Part shown: in pieces, positions 46,111 through 54,873 of the stretch | How the letters are laid out: every line of letters starts with the position of its first letter | Position numbering within the stretch: position 1 is the first letter of the stretch | NCBI RefSeq assembly: GCF_014897585.1 | Contig: NZ_JABUXW010000014.1 | Span: 78,033-142,032, forward strand | Origin: Brachybacterium tyrofermentans | GTDB taxonomy: Bacteria > Actinomycetota > Actinomycetes > Actinomycetales > Dermabacteraceae | Reading direction: 5' to 3' | DNA: 64,000 bases | Notes under the pieces: generated by a model | The model's input: the letters and a program-made list of their open reading frames with translations, nothing else | What the model was told of the DNA's origin: nothing | Database searches by the model: none | Made by a program: the position numbers and the translations under genes

Positions 46111-46164
46111 GGCCGACGGGCCCGGATCCTGGGCGGGAGAGCTCAGGAACCGGGCCCGTCGGCC
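46111..46164. terminator. Strong hairpin between the GH18 and binding-protein genes
   Basis: GGCCGACGGGCCCGG (46111-46125) pairs perfectly over 15 bp with 46150-46164; the 24-nt interior can form a further short stem. Lies between convergent units. Confidence 0.8.
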
Positions 46165-46213
46165 GTCGCGGTCTGGTGCCGGTGGACAGCGAGGCGCCTC
46201 CCGGACGATCGGA

Positions 46214-47938
46214 TCAGGCCGGTTCGATGGCCATGAGCAGCTGGGTCATGTTGCCCATCCCATTGATCCTCGGGAAGTAGTCGACATCAGCAGGGTCCGG
46301 GATGCCGGTCCAGTTGAGCTCGGTGTACATGATGCCCGTACCGCCTCCTTGCACGGGTGCGTGCGGCGCCTGCTCGAGGAAGGCCTGCTGCACCCCTTGG
46401 ACCCCCTCCGCGATCTGATCCTGGGTCTCCGGGGTATTGAGCGTGGAGACGAGGATCTGCATCTTCTCCTCGGCTTCGTCGCCCCATGCCCACCGTCCCC
46501 AGTTGCCGTTGTTGGTCTCTTCCTCGAGAGGCAGGATGGGCTGGTCGTACATCGTGTAGTTCGACCACGGGGAGCCGGGGTAGCCCAGGCCGGTGGCGAC
46601 CACGTCGAACTCCCCGGTCGAGAGGATGGTGTCCATGACATCCTTCGGCTTCGGGTCGAAGGTGACCGTGACCCCGAGGTTCTTCTCCCAGGTCGAGACG
46701 ACGATCGGCATGGTCACCATGAACGTCGCGTTGTCGTTCTGGATCTGCAGGCTCAGAGGGTGCTCCTTGCCATCCTTCTCGAGGTTGCCGGCAGCGTTGA
46801 CGGACCAGTCGGACGCCTCGAGGGCCTTCGTGGCGGCGTCGGTGTCCATCGCCATCGGCTCATTGAACTCGGGCTGCTGCAACGACTCGTTGAGCACCGG
46901 GTCCACACCGGCGGCATTCGGCAGCGTGTACGCAATGCCGGAGGCCTCCATCACAGCGCTGTAGTCGATCGCGGCGCGGAATGCCTTGCGGATATTCGCG
47001 TCGGCCATCGGGGAGTCGGGATTCGCGGTCATGAAGGCGATGCCCTCCGACGCGCCGTCGGCGATCCACGAGTAATGGTTCGTCTCTGCCATGCCCACGA
47101 AGCCCTTGACGACGCCCGGCGCCCCACCCTCGGCGAAGTCGACGTTGCCCTGTGAGATCTGGGTCTCGATGTTGCCAGCCTGACCGGAGGGCACGAACTG
47201 CACCTCCCCGACCTCGGACGTCCCGCCCCAGTAGTCGTCCCGCATCGCGTAGGTGACCAGCTGCGTGTCGAAGGCCTTCAGACTTGCCGGCCCGGTGCCG
47301 ATCGGATCGTCCATGATGTCCTGAGGGAACTCGAGCTTGTCGCCGTCCTGATAGATGTGCGACGGGACGATCGGGTAGTAGAGCGCGAGGTTCACCTCCT
47401 GCTGGCGCTGGTCGTCGTTGTACTTCACCGTCACCGTATGGTCGTCCGGGGTCTCGATCGGGGCCGAGAGCCACACGAACTCGTCCTCCGCCGGTTCGGG
47501 GTTCGGGGTCCCGTAGATCGAGCCCAGGGTGAACAGCACGTCCTTCGCGGTGAAGGGCTCGCCATCGGACCAGGTCACGTCCTTGCGCAGGTGGTAGGTG
47601 ACTTCCTTGCCGTCCTCCGAGTGATCGGCGGATTCGGCGAGCATCGGCAGGAGCTGGCCGCCGTCCTTGGAGGAGAGGCGGAAGAGCGGTTCGTAGACGA
47701 GGTCGAGGCCGGGTGCGGTGTCACCTCCGCCGTACCGGTTGAAGTTCTTGGCGAACTGATTGGTCGCCGTGACCATCGTGCCGACGACGAACAAGGCGCC
47801 GGCGCCGCCGCCGCCTCCGCTGTCGGGCCCGCCGCCGCTGCCGCTGCCGCTGGAGCACGCTGCCGCCGTGGCGGCGATCGAACCGATGCCGAGTGCGCCG
47901 AGTGCGCTGCGGCGGGTGAACTGGGGTGAGATCTTCAT
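46214..47938 (-). CDS. Family-5 (Opp/Dpp-type) substrate-binding lipoprotein
   Basis: 574 aa from the ATG at 47938. TRRSALG followed by a hydrophobic stretch and lipobox TAAAC (Cys28) indicate a Tat-type lipoprotein; a Gly/Ser linker follows. Mature features are DLVYEPLFRLSSKDGGQLLP, VTYHLRKDVTWSDGEPFTAK, DIMDDPIGTGPASLKAFDTQ and ANIRKAFRAAIDYSAVMEAS, all typical of SBP_bac_5. Last gene of the ABC operon on the minus strand, 13 bp after its ATPase. Family members bind peptides or oligosaccharides; the adjacent GH20/GH18 genes favour an amino-sugar glycan. Confidence 0.94.
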   Translation of the reverse strand: MKISPQFTRRSALGALGIGSIAATAAACSSGSGSGGGPDSGGGGGAGALFVVGTMVTATNQFAKNFNRYGGGDTAPGLDLVYEPLFRLSSKDGGQLLPMLAESADHSEDGKEVTYHLRKDVTWSDGEPFTAKDVLFTLGSIYGTPNPEPAEDEFVWLSAPIETPDDHTVTVKYNDDQRQQEVNLALYYPIVPSHIYQDGDKLEFPQDIMDDPIGTGPASLKAFDTQLVTYAMRDDYWGGTSEVGEVQFVPSGQAGNIETQISQGNVDFAEGGAPGVVKGFVGMAETNHYSWIADGASEGIAFMTANPDSPMADANIRKAFRAAIDYSAVMEASGIAYTLPNAAGVDPVLNESLQQPEFNEPMAMDTDAATKALEASDWSVNAAGNLEKDGKEHPLSLQIQNDNATFMVTMPIVVSTWEKNLGVTVTFDPKPKDVMDTILSTGEFDVVATGLGYPGSPWSNYTMYDQPILPLEEETNNGNWGRWAWGDEAEEKMQILVSTLNTPETQDQIAEGVQGVQQAFLEQAPHAPVQGGGTGIMYTELNWTGIPDPADVDYFPRINGMGNMTQLLMAIEPA

Positions 47939-47951
47939 TGATCGCTCTTTC

Positions 47952-49037
47952 TCAACGTGCCGAGGTGACGGCGGGGGTGGGGGTGGTGGGGGTGAAGTCG
48001 GATCGCTGATCGGCCAGGACGCACAGGACGTCTCGTCCGTCAGGGCTGGTGTAGCGCGGGATGGGGGCGCTGGTGCACTCGGGACGTGCGAGCGGGCACC
48101 GGTTCGCGAATCGGCAGCCGAGGACCTCGACCGAGTTGTCGACGGGGGCCGCGGTGGAGGTATCCAACGCGGCGGAATGTCCGGAGCCCTTGAAGTGCGC
48201 CGGGTCGGGCGCCGCGTCGAGGAGCAGCCGTGTATAGGGATGAACCGGGTCGCTGACGATCTTCTCGGTGGGCCCGGATTCGATGATCCGACCGCCGTAC
48301 ATGACGTTGATCCGATCCGACAGGTACCGCGCGCTGGCGATGTCATGGGTGATGTAGAGGACCGCGAGTCCCTCGGAGTCCCTCAGATCAGCCAGGAGGT
48401 TCAGCACCTCTAGTCGGATGGAGGCGTCGAGCATCGAGGTCGGTTCGTCGGCCAGCAGCACCTTCGGGTTCACGGCCAGCGACTTGGCGATCGCCACTCG
48501 TTGTCGCTGCCCTCCTGAGAGATCCGTGGGGTACTGGTCGATATATCGCGAGGCGGGCGTGAGGTTGACCCGTTCGAGGAGCTCGATGACCTTGTCGGCG
48601 ACGGCGCGGCGGCTCTTGACGATGCGGTGGATGCGCAGAGGGCGCTCGACGATGTGCCGGATCTTCTTCAGCGCGTTCAGGGAGGCGAAGGGGTCCTGGA
48701 AGATCAGTTGCGTATCGCGGTAGTAACGACGCTCATCCTTCGCGGCGCGGGCCAGCGGGACCCCGCCCACCAGGACTTCGCCGCCCGTCGGCGGATAGAT
48801 CAGGGAGAACACGCGTGCGAGGGTGGTCTTGCCTGATCCGGATTCGCCGACGAGGGCGGCGATCTCCCCGGGATGCAGCGTGAAGTCGATGCCGTCGAGT
48901 GCGCGTACCGTCACCTTCCCCTCGGGGCTGTCGACGCGGAAGTGCACCGAGAGGTCCCGGGTCTCGAAAACCGGGGCGCGGGAGTCTGATCCCTGATCGG
49001 GCCCCTGGTTCTGGTCGAGGTCGTGGTTCGTGCTCAT
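47952..49037 (-). CDS. Opp/Dpp-type ABC transporter ATP-binding protein (F-like)
   Basis: 361 aa. Walker A LVGESGSGKTTLARVFSLIY, Q-loop LIFQDPFASLNALKKI, signature LSGGQRQRVAIAKSLA, Walker B VLLADEPTSMLDASIRLEVL, and the switch His in YITHDIASARYL are intact. The C-terminal oligopeptide-transporter region has the Cys cluster CRFANRCPLARPEC, expected for an Fe-S or metal site in OppD/F. Starts within the preceding ATPase (4-bp overlap) and ends 13 bp before the binding protein. Confidence 0.95.
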   Translation of the reverse strand: MSTNHDLDQNQGPDQGSDSRAPVFETRDLSVHFRVDSPEGKVTVRALDGIDFTLHPGEIAALVGESGSGKTTLARVFSLIYPPTGGEVLVGGVPLARAAKDERRYYRDTQLIFQDPFASLNALKKIRHIVERPLRIHRIVKSRRAVADKVIELLERVNLTPASRYIDQYPTDLSGGQRQRVAIAKSLAVNPKVLLADEPTSMLDASIRLEVLNLLADLRDSEGLAVLYITHDIASARYLSDRINVMYGGRIIESGPTEKIVSDPVHPYTRLLLDAAPDPAHFKGSGHSAALDTSTAAPVDNSVEVLGCRFANRCPLARPECTSAPIPRYTSPDGRDVLCVLADQRSDFTPTTPTPAVTSAR

Positions 49038-50149
49038 GAGATCGGCTCCTTAGGGTCCGCGGCGGAGTCGCGGTTGCTGCTTCCTGACCGATGACAGGCC
49101 GCGACGCCGGTCTCGGTGGGTTCCAGCTCAGGCCGCTCGGTGCGGCAGATGTCGAGTGCGAGCGGGCAGCGTGAGACGAATGAGCATCCCTGGGGCAGGT
49201 TGAGCAGGTCAGGCGGAGTCCCGGGAATTCCGGACATGCGCCGGACGGGCTCGGACAGGGGTGGGAAGGATGCCCGCAGCCCGCGTGTGTACGGGTGCTG
49301 GGCGTCCTCGTAGAGCTGTTCGGGCATGCCGATCTCCACGATGCGTCCTCCGTACATGATCGCGATGCGGTCGGAGATCTCGAGCAGCAGAGAGAGGTCA
49401 TGGGTGACGAACACGATGGCGAAACCCAGAGTGGCCTGCAGCTGGAGGATCTGCGTGAGGATCTGGCGCTGCATGACGACATCCACCGCGGTGGTCGGCT
49501 CGTCCATGAACACGATCTCGGGGTCCGAGGCGAGGGAGAGCGCGATCAGCGCACGCTGCTGCATCCCGCCGGAGAGCTGGTAGGAGTACGACTGCAATCG
49601 GGCCGACGGGATCCCGACCATCTCGAGCAGCTCTCCGGCTCGGACGCGAGCAGAGGCCTTCGTCGCCGATCTGTCGTGCTCCAGGATCACGTCGATGAAC
49701 TGGGTCTCGAGCCTCATGACCGGGTTGAGGGATGCCATGGCGGACTGCATGACGATGGAGAGCGACGTCCAGCGGTAGCTGCGCAGCTCGTCCTCGGTCA
49801 GTGCGGTCAGGTCGACGGGGCTGCCGACGTCGGGATGGAAGGTGACGGTGCCGGCGCTGGTGACGGCGGGGGCGCGCTGGAGTCGTGACAGGGCGTTCAG
49901 CAGAGTCGACTTCCCCGAGGCGGATTCTCCGGCGATCCCGAGGATCTCCCCGCGGCGCAGCTGGATGTCGATGTCCCGGCAGGCCGGCACCTCCCCGCTC
50001 TCGGTCACGTAGGTGACGTCCAGTCCCTTGGCTTCGAGGAGCAGAGGCGACTCCTCGAGCCGCCGGGCGATCTGCGCCGTGGTCTCGACCGGGACCTGGG
50101 ATGCCCCGAGGACCTCGGGTCCGCTGAGTGTGCTGGCAGTGATGCTCAT
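49034..50149 (-). CDS. Opp/Dpp-type ABC transporter ATP-binding protein (D-like)
   Basis: 371 aa from the ATG at 50149; the longer frame upstream is antisense-like noise across the permease. Walker A IAGESASGKSTLLNALSRLQ, signature LSGGMQQRALIALSLA, Walker B IVFMDEPTTAVDVVMQRQIL, and VFVTHDLSLLLEISD are intact. The C-terminal Cys cluster is CSFVSRCPLALDIC. A 35-residue polar N-terminal extension is present. Overlaps both neighbours by 4 bp. Confidence 0.95.
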   Translation of the reverse strand: MSITASTLSGPEVLGASQVPVETTAQIARRLEESPLLLEAKGLDVTYVTESGEVPACRDIDIQLRRGEILGIAGESASGKSTLLNALSRLQRAPAVTSAGTVTFHPDVGSPVDLTALTEDELRSYRWTSLSIVMQSAMASLNPVMRLETQFIDVILEHDRSATKASARVRAGELLEMVGIPSARLQSYSYQLSGGMQQRALIALSLASDPEIVFMDEPTTAVDVVMQRQILTQILQLQATLGFAIVFVTHDLSLLLEISDRIAIMYGGRIVEIGMPEQLYEDAQHPYTRGLRASFPPLSEPVRRMSGIPGTPPDLLNLPQGCSFVSRCPLALDICRTERPELEPTETGVAACHRSGSSNRDSAADPKEPIS

Positions 50150-51081
50150 GAGGTAGCTCCCGCGGGGACCTTGTCGGGCGTGCTCGGTGTGGAACGGCGG
50201 CGGTTGCGCTTGAGGAACTTGCGCATGAGGGACAGCCGCTTCGAGCTGAGGGTCGGATTCGTGATCTCGTCCAGTCCGAAATTCACCATCGTGGTCGCGA
50301 ATCCGAGGAGTGCGAGGCACAGCCCCGGCGGCACGAACCACCACCACATGCCGCGGAAGAGCGCGTTCATGCCGAAGGCATAGTTGATGATCAGCCCCCA
50401 GCTGGGCTCGGCGGCGCTGCCGATCCCGAGCATCGCCATGGAGGCCTGCATCCCGACGCCTGCCGCGATGAGGGTGAGGAAGATCGGAGAGATGATCCCG
50501 AACATGTGGGGCATCACCTCGACGAAGACGATGCGGAGCTTGGACTCGCCGACCGTTCGCAGGGCCGTGGTGAAGTCGCGCCCGCGCAGGCTGAGCGCCT
50601 GGGCCCGGATGCGTCTCGCGCCGCCGGTCCACTCGAAGAGTCCGATCAGGAGGGAGACGACGATCAGAGGCATCTCGCGCCAGAAGGTCGCCGCGATGAT
50701 CAGGACGGGGAACGAGGGGAGGTTCTGGAAGATCAGGATCAGTCCGTTGAGCAGACGATCCGTGATTCCGCCGAGGAACCCGGCGGCCGTTCCCATCGCG
50801 ATGGCGATGAAGGACGCGATGATGGCGGACGCGAACCCGACGAACATCGAGTTGTAAGTTCCGTGCATCATCCAGGTCAGGACGTCCTGGCCCGAGACGG
50901 TCGTCCCGAGCGGATGGGACCAGGACGGACCGACCCCCATCGCCTCCGGGAAGATCGACTGCGGTGTCCGACCCAGCACATGGGTCGAGAACGGCTTTCC
51001 GAGGACGGCTACGAGCGTGAAGAAGCCGATGATGGAGAGGCCGATGATGACTTTCGGGTTGGACAGGAAACGACGGATCAT
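50146..51081 (-). CDS. Opp/Dpp-type ABC transporter permease (C-like)
   Basis: 311 aa, six membrane segments. PSWSHPLGTTVSGQDVLTWM is the DppC/OppC N-terminal signature. The inner-membrane permease loop RRIRAQALSLRGRDFTTALR followed by MPHMFGIISPIFLT lies where the ATPases dock. A basic C-terminal tail (FLKRNRRRSTPSTP) follows. Three bp separate it from the upstream permease gene. Confidence 0.95.
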   Translation of the reverse strand: MIRRFLSNPKVIIGLSIIGFFTLVAVLGKPFSTHVLGRTPQSIFPEAMGVGPSWSHPLGTTVSGQDVLTWMMHGTYNSMFVGFASAIIASFIAIAMGTAAGFLGGITDRLLNGLILIFQNLPSFPVLIIAATFWREMPLIVVSLLIGLFEWTGGARRIRAQALSLRGRDFTTALRTVGESKLRIVFVEVMPHMFGIISPIFLTLIAAGVGMQASMAMLGIGSAAEPSWGLIINYAFGMNALFRGMWWWFVPPGLCLALLGFATTMVNFGLDEITNPTLSSKRLSLMRKFLKRNRRRSTPSTPDKVPAGATS

Positions 51082-51084
51082 CGC

Positions 51085-52185
51085 TCAGCTCCCCTCTCTG
51101 GTCCGGGGATCCAGCAGCACGTAGACGCTGTCCGCGATGAAGTTGAAGATCAGGCTCAGCACGATGACGATCAGCAGCAGAGCCTGCATCAGCGGGTAGT
51201 CGCGCACAGCGGTTGATGCTCCGATCAGACCGCCGAGACCGGGGTAGATGAAGACCGCCTCGGCGAGCACCACCGCCATGAGGATGCCGCCCATCGACAT
51301 CGCCAGGCCGGTGATGTTGGGGAGCAGGGCGTTCCGGGCCGCATAGGAGTTCCGCACCCGTTCGGGGGAGAGTCCCTTGGCGCGGGCAAGATGCACGTAG
51401 TCCTCGTTGACGGTCGTGATCATCATGTTCCTCATGCTGAAGAGCCAGCTCGTGAACCCGACGACCGTCAGGGCGATGAGGGGGAGCACGGAGTGGTACA
51501 GCACGCTCAGCACCCAGTCCGAATTCGTCAGCGATGCCGGTTGCATGCGCTGGTTGACCGCGCCCTGGGCAGGGAAGAGTCCCTTGCTGTAGGAGAGGTA
51601 CCAGACCGCCAGGAGCCCGAGCCAGAACGGAGGGATGGAGGAGAAGAACATCGCGAAGGGCGTGATGATCGAGTCCAGCAGGCGACCCGGCTTCCAGCCG
51701 AGACGGGCACCGAGGTAGGTGCCGATCAGCCACCCGAGCAGGGTGGAGACCAGCCCCAGGTAGACCGTCCAGGGCAGGGCCTGGAGGATGAGGTCGGTGA
51801 CCTTCATCGGGTAGTACATGATCGAGCGCCCGAGATCGAGATGGGCGAGCTGGACCATGTAGTTCCAGAACTGCTCCCAGACGGGAGTGTCCGGGTCTCC
51901 GTACATGTTGTGGATGATCGACATCTGGTATTCCGACGGACGCTGGCCCGTCTTCTCGTAGATGTCACGGATCATCGACTGCGCCGGATCGTTGGGCATC
52001 AGCCGAGGGAGCGCGAAGTTGAGCACGAGGGACACGAGGAACACCACCAAGTAGGTACCTGCCCGTTTGGCCAGGTACACCAGGTTCGGTGGCAGCCGCG
52101 GGCCGGAGGGCCGAGGTGCGTGTGTCGAGCTGTCGTGCCCGGGAGTCTCTCCCGAGGTCGACTCCTGTGTCGTACTGCTTGTCAC
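51085..52185 (-). CDS. Opp/Dpp-type ABC transporter permease (B-like)
   Basis: 366 aa from the GTG at 52185 (AGGAGAA 4 nt upstream); a start at 52239 would add 18 residues. A polar tail of about 35 residues precedes the first helix. DppB/OppB motifs are LVLNFALPRLMPNDPAQSMI, LDLGRSIMYYPMKVTDLIL and RNMMITTVNEDYVHLARAKG, with the GLGGLIGASTAVRDYPLMQA end region. First gene of the five-gene transporter operon, controlled from the LacI-like site region at 52.26-52.31 kb. Confidence 0.94.
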   Translation of the reverse strand: MTSSTTQESTSGETPGHDSSTHAPRPSGPRLPPNLVYLAKRAGTYLVVFLVSLVLNFALPRLMPNDPAQSMIRDIYEKTGQRPSEYQMSIIHNMYGDPDTPVWEQFWNYMVQLAHLDLGRSIMYYPMKVTDLILQALPWTVYLGLVSTLLGWLIGTYLGARLGWKPGRLLDSIITPFAMFFSSIPPFWLGLLAVWYLSYSKGLFPAQGAVNQRMQPASLTNSDWVLSVLYHSVLPLIALTVVGFTSWLFSMRNMMITTVNEDYVHLARAKGLSPERVRNSYAARNALLPNITGLAMSMGGILMAVVLAEAVFIYPGLGGLIGASTAVRDYPLMQALLLIVIVLSLIFNFIADSVYVLLDPRTREGS

Positions 52186-52257
52186 TGCTTCTCCTGGTGG
52201 TGTGCCGCCGGTGGCACATCGACGGGAAGGGGTCACCATGTCGTTGTGACCCGTGTC

Positions 52258-52306
52258 GCTTAAGCGCTGAATCAGAGCTTAACCGCTCCAGCAGTGAATC
52301 GGTCAA
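52258..52306 (-). promoter_or_regulatory. Promoter of the Opp-type operon with two LacI-like half-operators
   Basis: On the minus strand: TTGACC (52301-52306), then AGCGGTTAAGC (52277-52287) overlapping a TAAGCT -10, then AGCGCTTAAGC (52258-52268). The two 11-mers differ at one base and start 19 bp apart, as in LacI/GalR-type control. The remaining bases between here and argC show no gene. Confidence 0.6.
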
Positions 52307-52434
52307 CAGATGGGCATCGTGTCGTTTTCGTGACCGGCAGAGACTGCGCGCAGGGCATGCCGGTGCAGGTGGGGGCGCTCCGCTGGTCGTCTCGCCCAGG
52401 GGTCGAGAGGGTCGGATCGAGCGTGTGAACTCGA

Positions 52435-52465
52435 TTGGCTGTTCATGCACTCTGCTGTATATACT
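52435..52465 (+). promoter_or_regulatory. argC promoter with candidate ARG box
   Basis: TTGGCT (52435-52440), 17 bp, TATATA (52458-52463; or TATACT at 52460-52465, 6 nt before the ATG), so the argC mRNA is probably leaderless. ATGCA-N6-TGTAT (52445-52460) is an imperfect inverted repeat overlapping the -10, a candidate ArgR operator. Confidence 0.55.
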
Positions 52466-52471
52466 TCCGGT

Positions 52472-53599
52472 ATGACTTCCGCATCGGGCACCCCCGCCTC
52501 TGCTTCCCCTGTCTCTGCTGCGCCTCGCGACGCGTCGGCGCGCCTGCCGCGCGTCGCCGTCGTCGGCGCTTCCGGGTACGCCGGGGGAGAGACGCTGCGA
52601 CTGCTGTCCGTGCATCCCGGGGTCGAGATCGCGACGGTCGCCGCGCATTCAAGTGCGGGCAAGCGGCTGAGCGAGGTCGCGCCGCACATCGACCTCGGTC
52701 ATGACCCGGTCCTAACGGAGACCTCCGTCGAGTCGCTCAGCGGTCACGACGTCGTCGTCCTCGCACTGCCTCACGGCCAGTCCGGGCAGATCGCGGCCGC
52801 ACTGCGCGAGAAGGATCCGGACGTGCTGGTGCTGGATCTCGGCGCCGATCATCGGCTCGAGAGCGCCGAGGACTGGGCCGAGTACTACCGGTCCGAGCAC
52901 TCCGGCACCTGGACCTACGGCATGCCCGAGCTGCCGCTGGCCGACGGCACCCGGCAGCGCGATCAGATCGTCGGCGCCCGAGAGATCGCCGTGCCCGGCT
53001 GCAACGCGACGGCCGTATCCCTCGCGCTGGCACCGCTCGTGCGCGCCGGCCTGATCGACCACACCCAGCTCAGCGCCGTTCTGCCCGTGGGCTACTCCGG
53101 GGCCGGCCGCTCGGCCAAGCAGCACCTGATGTTCGCAGAAGCCTCCGGCAGCGCCGCACCGTACGCCGTCGGAGGCAGTCACCGCCACGTGCCCGAGGTG
53201 CTGCAGAACCTCCGTCGCTCCTCCGGGAAGGACGGCCTGCGACTCACCTTCACTCCGGTGCTGGTGCCGATGAGCCGCGGCATCCTCGCGGTGCTCAACG
53301 CCCCGGTCACGGGATCCGCCACCACGGCGGACCTCCTCGCCGCCCTGACCGCCGACTATGCGCACGAGCATTTCGTGACCGTGCTGCCCGAGGGCGTCTT
53401 CCCCACGACCGGCGAGGTCACCGGGGCCAACACGATCCGTCTGGGTGCCGCCGTGGACCATCGCAGCGGCCAGGCCACCGTGATCGCCGCGATCGACAAC
53501 CTGGTCAAGGGCACCGCGGGTGCGGCGATCCAGTCGCTCAACCTCGCGCTCGGCCTGCCCGAGGCCACCGGCCTCACCCGCACCGCACTCGCCCCCTGA
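52472..53599 (+). CDS. argC: N-acetyl-gamma-glutamyl-phosphate reductase
   Basis: 375 aa from the ATG at 52472, six bases after the -10 box; an upstream ATG at 52445 lies inside the promoter and is rejected. NADP-binding VVGASGYAGGETLRLL, the active-site Cys in IAVPGCNATAVSLALAPLV, and HRHVPEVLQNL with RGILAVLNAPV are all present. Third step of the acetylated arginine route. Heads argCJBDFRGH. Confidence 0.97.
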   Translation: MTSASGTPASASPVSAAPRDASARLPRVAVVGASGYAGGETLRLLSVHPGVEIATVAAHSSAGKRLSEVAPHIDLGHDPVLTETSVESLSGHDVVVLALPHGQSGQIAAALREKDPDVLVLDLGADHRLESAEDWAEYYRSEHSGTWTYGMPELPLADGTRQRDQIVGAREIAVPGCNATAVSLALAPLVRAGLIDHTQLSAVLPVGYSGAGRSAKQHLMFAEASGSAAPYAVGGSHRHVPEVLQNLRRSSGKDGLRLTFTPVLVPMSRGILAVLNAPVTGSATTADLLAALTADYAHEHFVTVLPEGVFPTTGEVTGANTIRLGAAVDHRSGQATVIAAIDNLVKGTAGAAIQSLNLALGLPEATGLTRTALAP

Positions 53600-53703
53600 G
53601 GGCCGGCCGTCCGCACCGCACGCGTCCGGCCCGACCGTGCCCCCCGCCGTCGGCCCGGTCCCGTCGGCCCCTCCCGTTCTCGACCCTCCCCGAGGAGTTC
53701 CTC

Positions 53704-54873
53704 ATGACGATCACCCGCCCTCGCGGCTTCCGCGCAGCCGGACTCGCCGCCGGCATCAAGTCCACCGGCGCCGCCGATCTCGCCCTCGTCGTCAACGACG
53801 GCCCGCGTGACGTCGCCGCCGCCGTGTTCACCTCGAACCGGGTCCAGGCCGCCCCTGTCCTCTGGTCCCGCGAGGCCGTGGCCGACGGCCGCGCCCGCGC
53901 GGTCGTGCTGAACTCCGGCGGCGCGAACGCCTGCACCGGGCCCGAGGGCTTCGCCGACACCCATCGCACCGCGGAGCACCTCGCGAGCCTGCTCGACGTC
54001 TCCGCCCAGGACGTGCTGGTCTGCTCGACCGGACTGATCGGGGAGCGGCTGCCGATGGAGCCACTGCTGGCCGGCGTCGCCGCCGCCAGCGAGCAGCTCG
54101 CCGCCGGGGCGGACTCGGATGCGGCCGCCTCCCGCGCGATCATGACCACCGACTCGGTGCCGAAGACCGCAGAGGTCACGACTGCGTCCGGAGCGATCGT
54201 CGGCGGCATGGCGAAGGGGGCGGGCATGCTCGCCCCGCAGCTCGCGACGATGCTCGTGGTGCTCACCACCGATGCGGACGTCGACGCCACCATCGCGCAG
54301 GAGGCCCTGAAGGCGGCCACCTCGACCACCTTCGACCGGGTGGATTCCGACGCCTGCATGTCCACCAACGACACCGTCATCCTGCTCGCCTCCGGGGCCA
54401 GCGGCGTGATGGTCGCGGCCGACGAGCTCACCGAGGCGATCCGGGCCGTCAGCGCGGACCTCGCCCGGCAGCTGGTGGCGGACGCCGAGGGCGCGAGCCA
54501 TGACGTCCACGTCGTGGTCCGCTCGGCGACCTCCGAGCAGTCCGCCCTCGCGGTGGCCCGCGAGATCGCCCGCTCCAACCTGGTCAAGGCCGCGATCTTC
54601 GGCAACGACCCCAACTGGGGCCGGATCGTCTCCGCGGCCGGCTGCGTGCCCGAGGCGGTCGCACCCTTCGACGTCGCCGATCTCAGCGTCACCGTCAACG
54701 GGATCGAGGTGTGCCGTGGCGGCGGGGCCCACCGCGACCGCTCCGAGGTGGACATGACCCCGCGCGAGACCCTCATCGAGGTCGATCTCGGCGCCGGGGA
54801 GGCCACCGGTGACATCTGGACCAACGACCTCACCCACGACTACGTCGAAGAGAACAGCGCCTACTCCTCATGA
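53704..54873 (+). CDS. argJ: Bifunctional ornithine acetyltransferase/N-acetylglutamate synthase
   Basis: 389 aa. The autocleavage site lies in [20 protein letters not shown], with Thr182 as nucleophile, so the enzyme matures into alpha and beta chains. Oxyanion residues are in [26 protein letters not shown] and [20 protein letters not shown] end motifs are present. Recycles the acetyl group in arginine synthesis, and may also acetylate glutamate. GAGGAG precedes the start. Overlaps argB by 4 bp. Confidence 0.97.
   Translation: MTITRPRGFRAAGLAAGIKSTGAADLALVVNDGPRDVAAAVFTSNRVQAAPVLWSREAVADGRARAVVLNSGGANACTGPEGFADTHRTAEHLASLLDVSAQDVLVCSTGLIGERLPMEPLLAGVAAASEQLAAGADSDAAASRAIMTTDSVPKTAEVTTASGAIVGGMAKGAGMLAPQLATMLVVLTTDADVDATIAQEALKAATSTTFDRVDSDACMSTNDTVILLASGASGVMVAADELTEAIRAVSADLARQLVADAEGASHDVHVVVRSATSEQSALAVAREIARSNLVKAAIFGNDPNWGRIVSAAGCVPEAVAPFDVADLSVTVNGIEVCRGGGAHRDRSEVDMTPRETLIEVDLGAGEATGDIWTNDLTHDYVEENSAYSS

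Noticed and set aside
50150..51733. Extension of the D-like ATPase frame to 899 aa
   Set aside because: The added part is an out-of-frame reading of two permease genes; the ATPase starts at 50149.
17332..53599. Integrative element or prophage carrying the glycan cassettes
   Set aside because: No integrase, transposase, direct att repeats or tRNA targets were found at the cassette borders.
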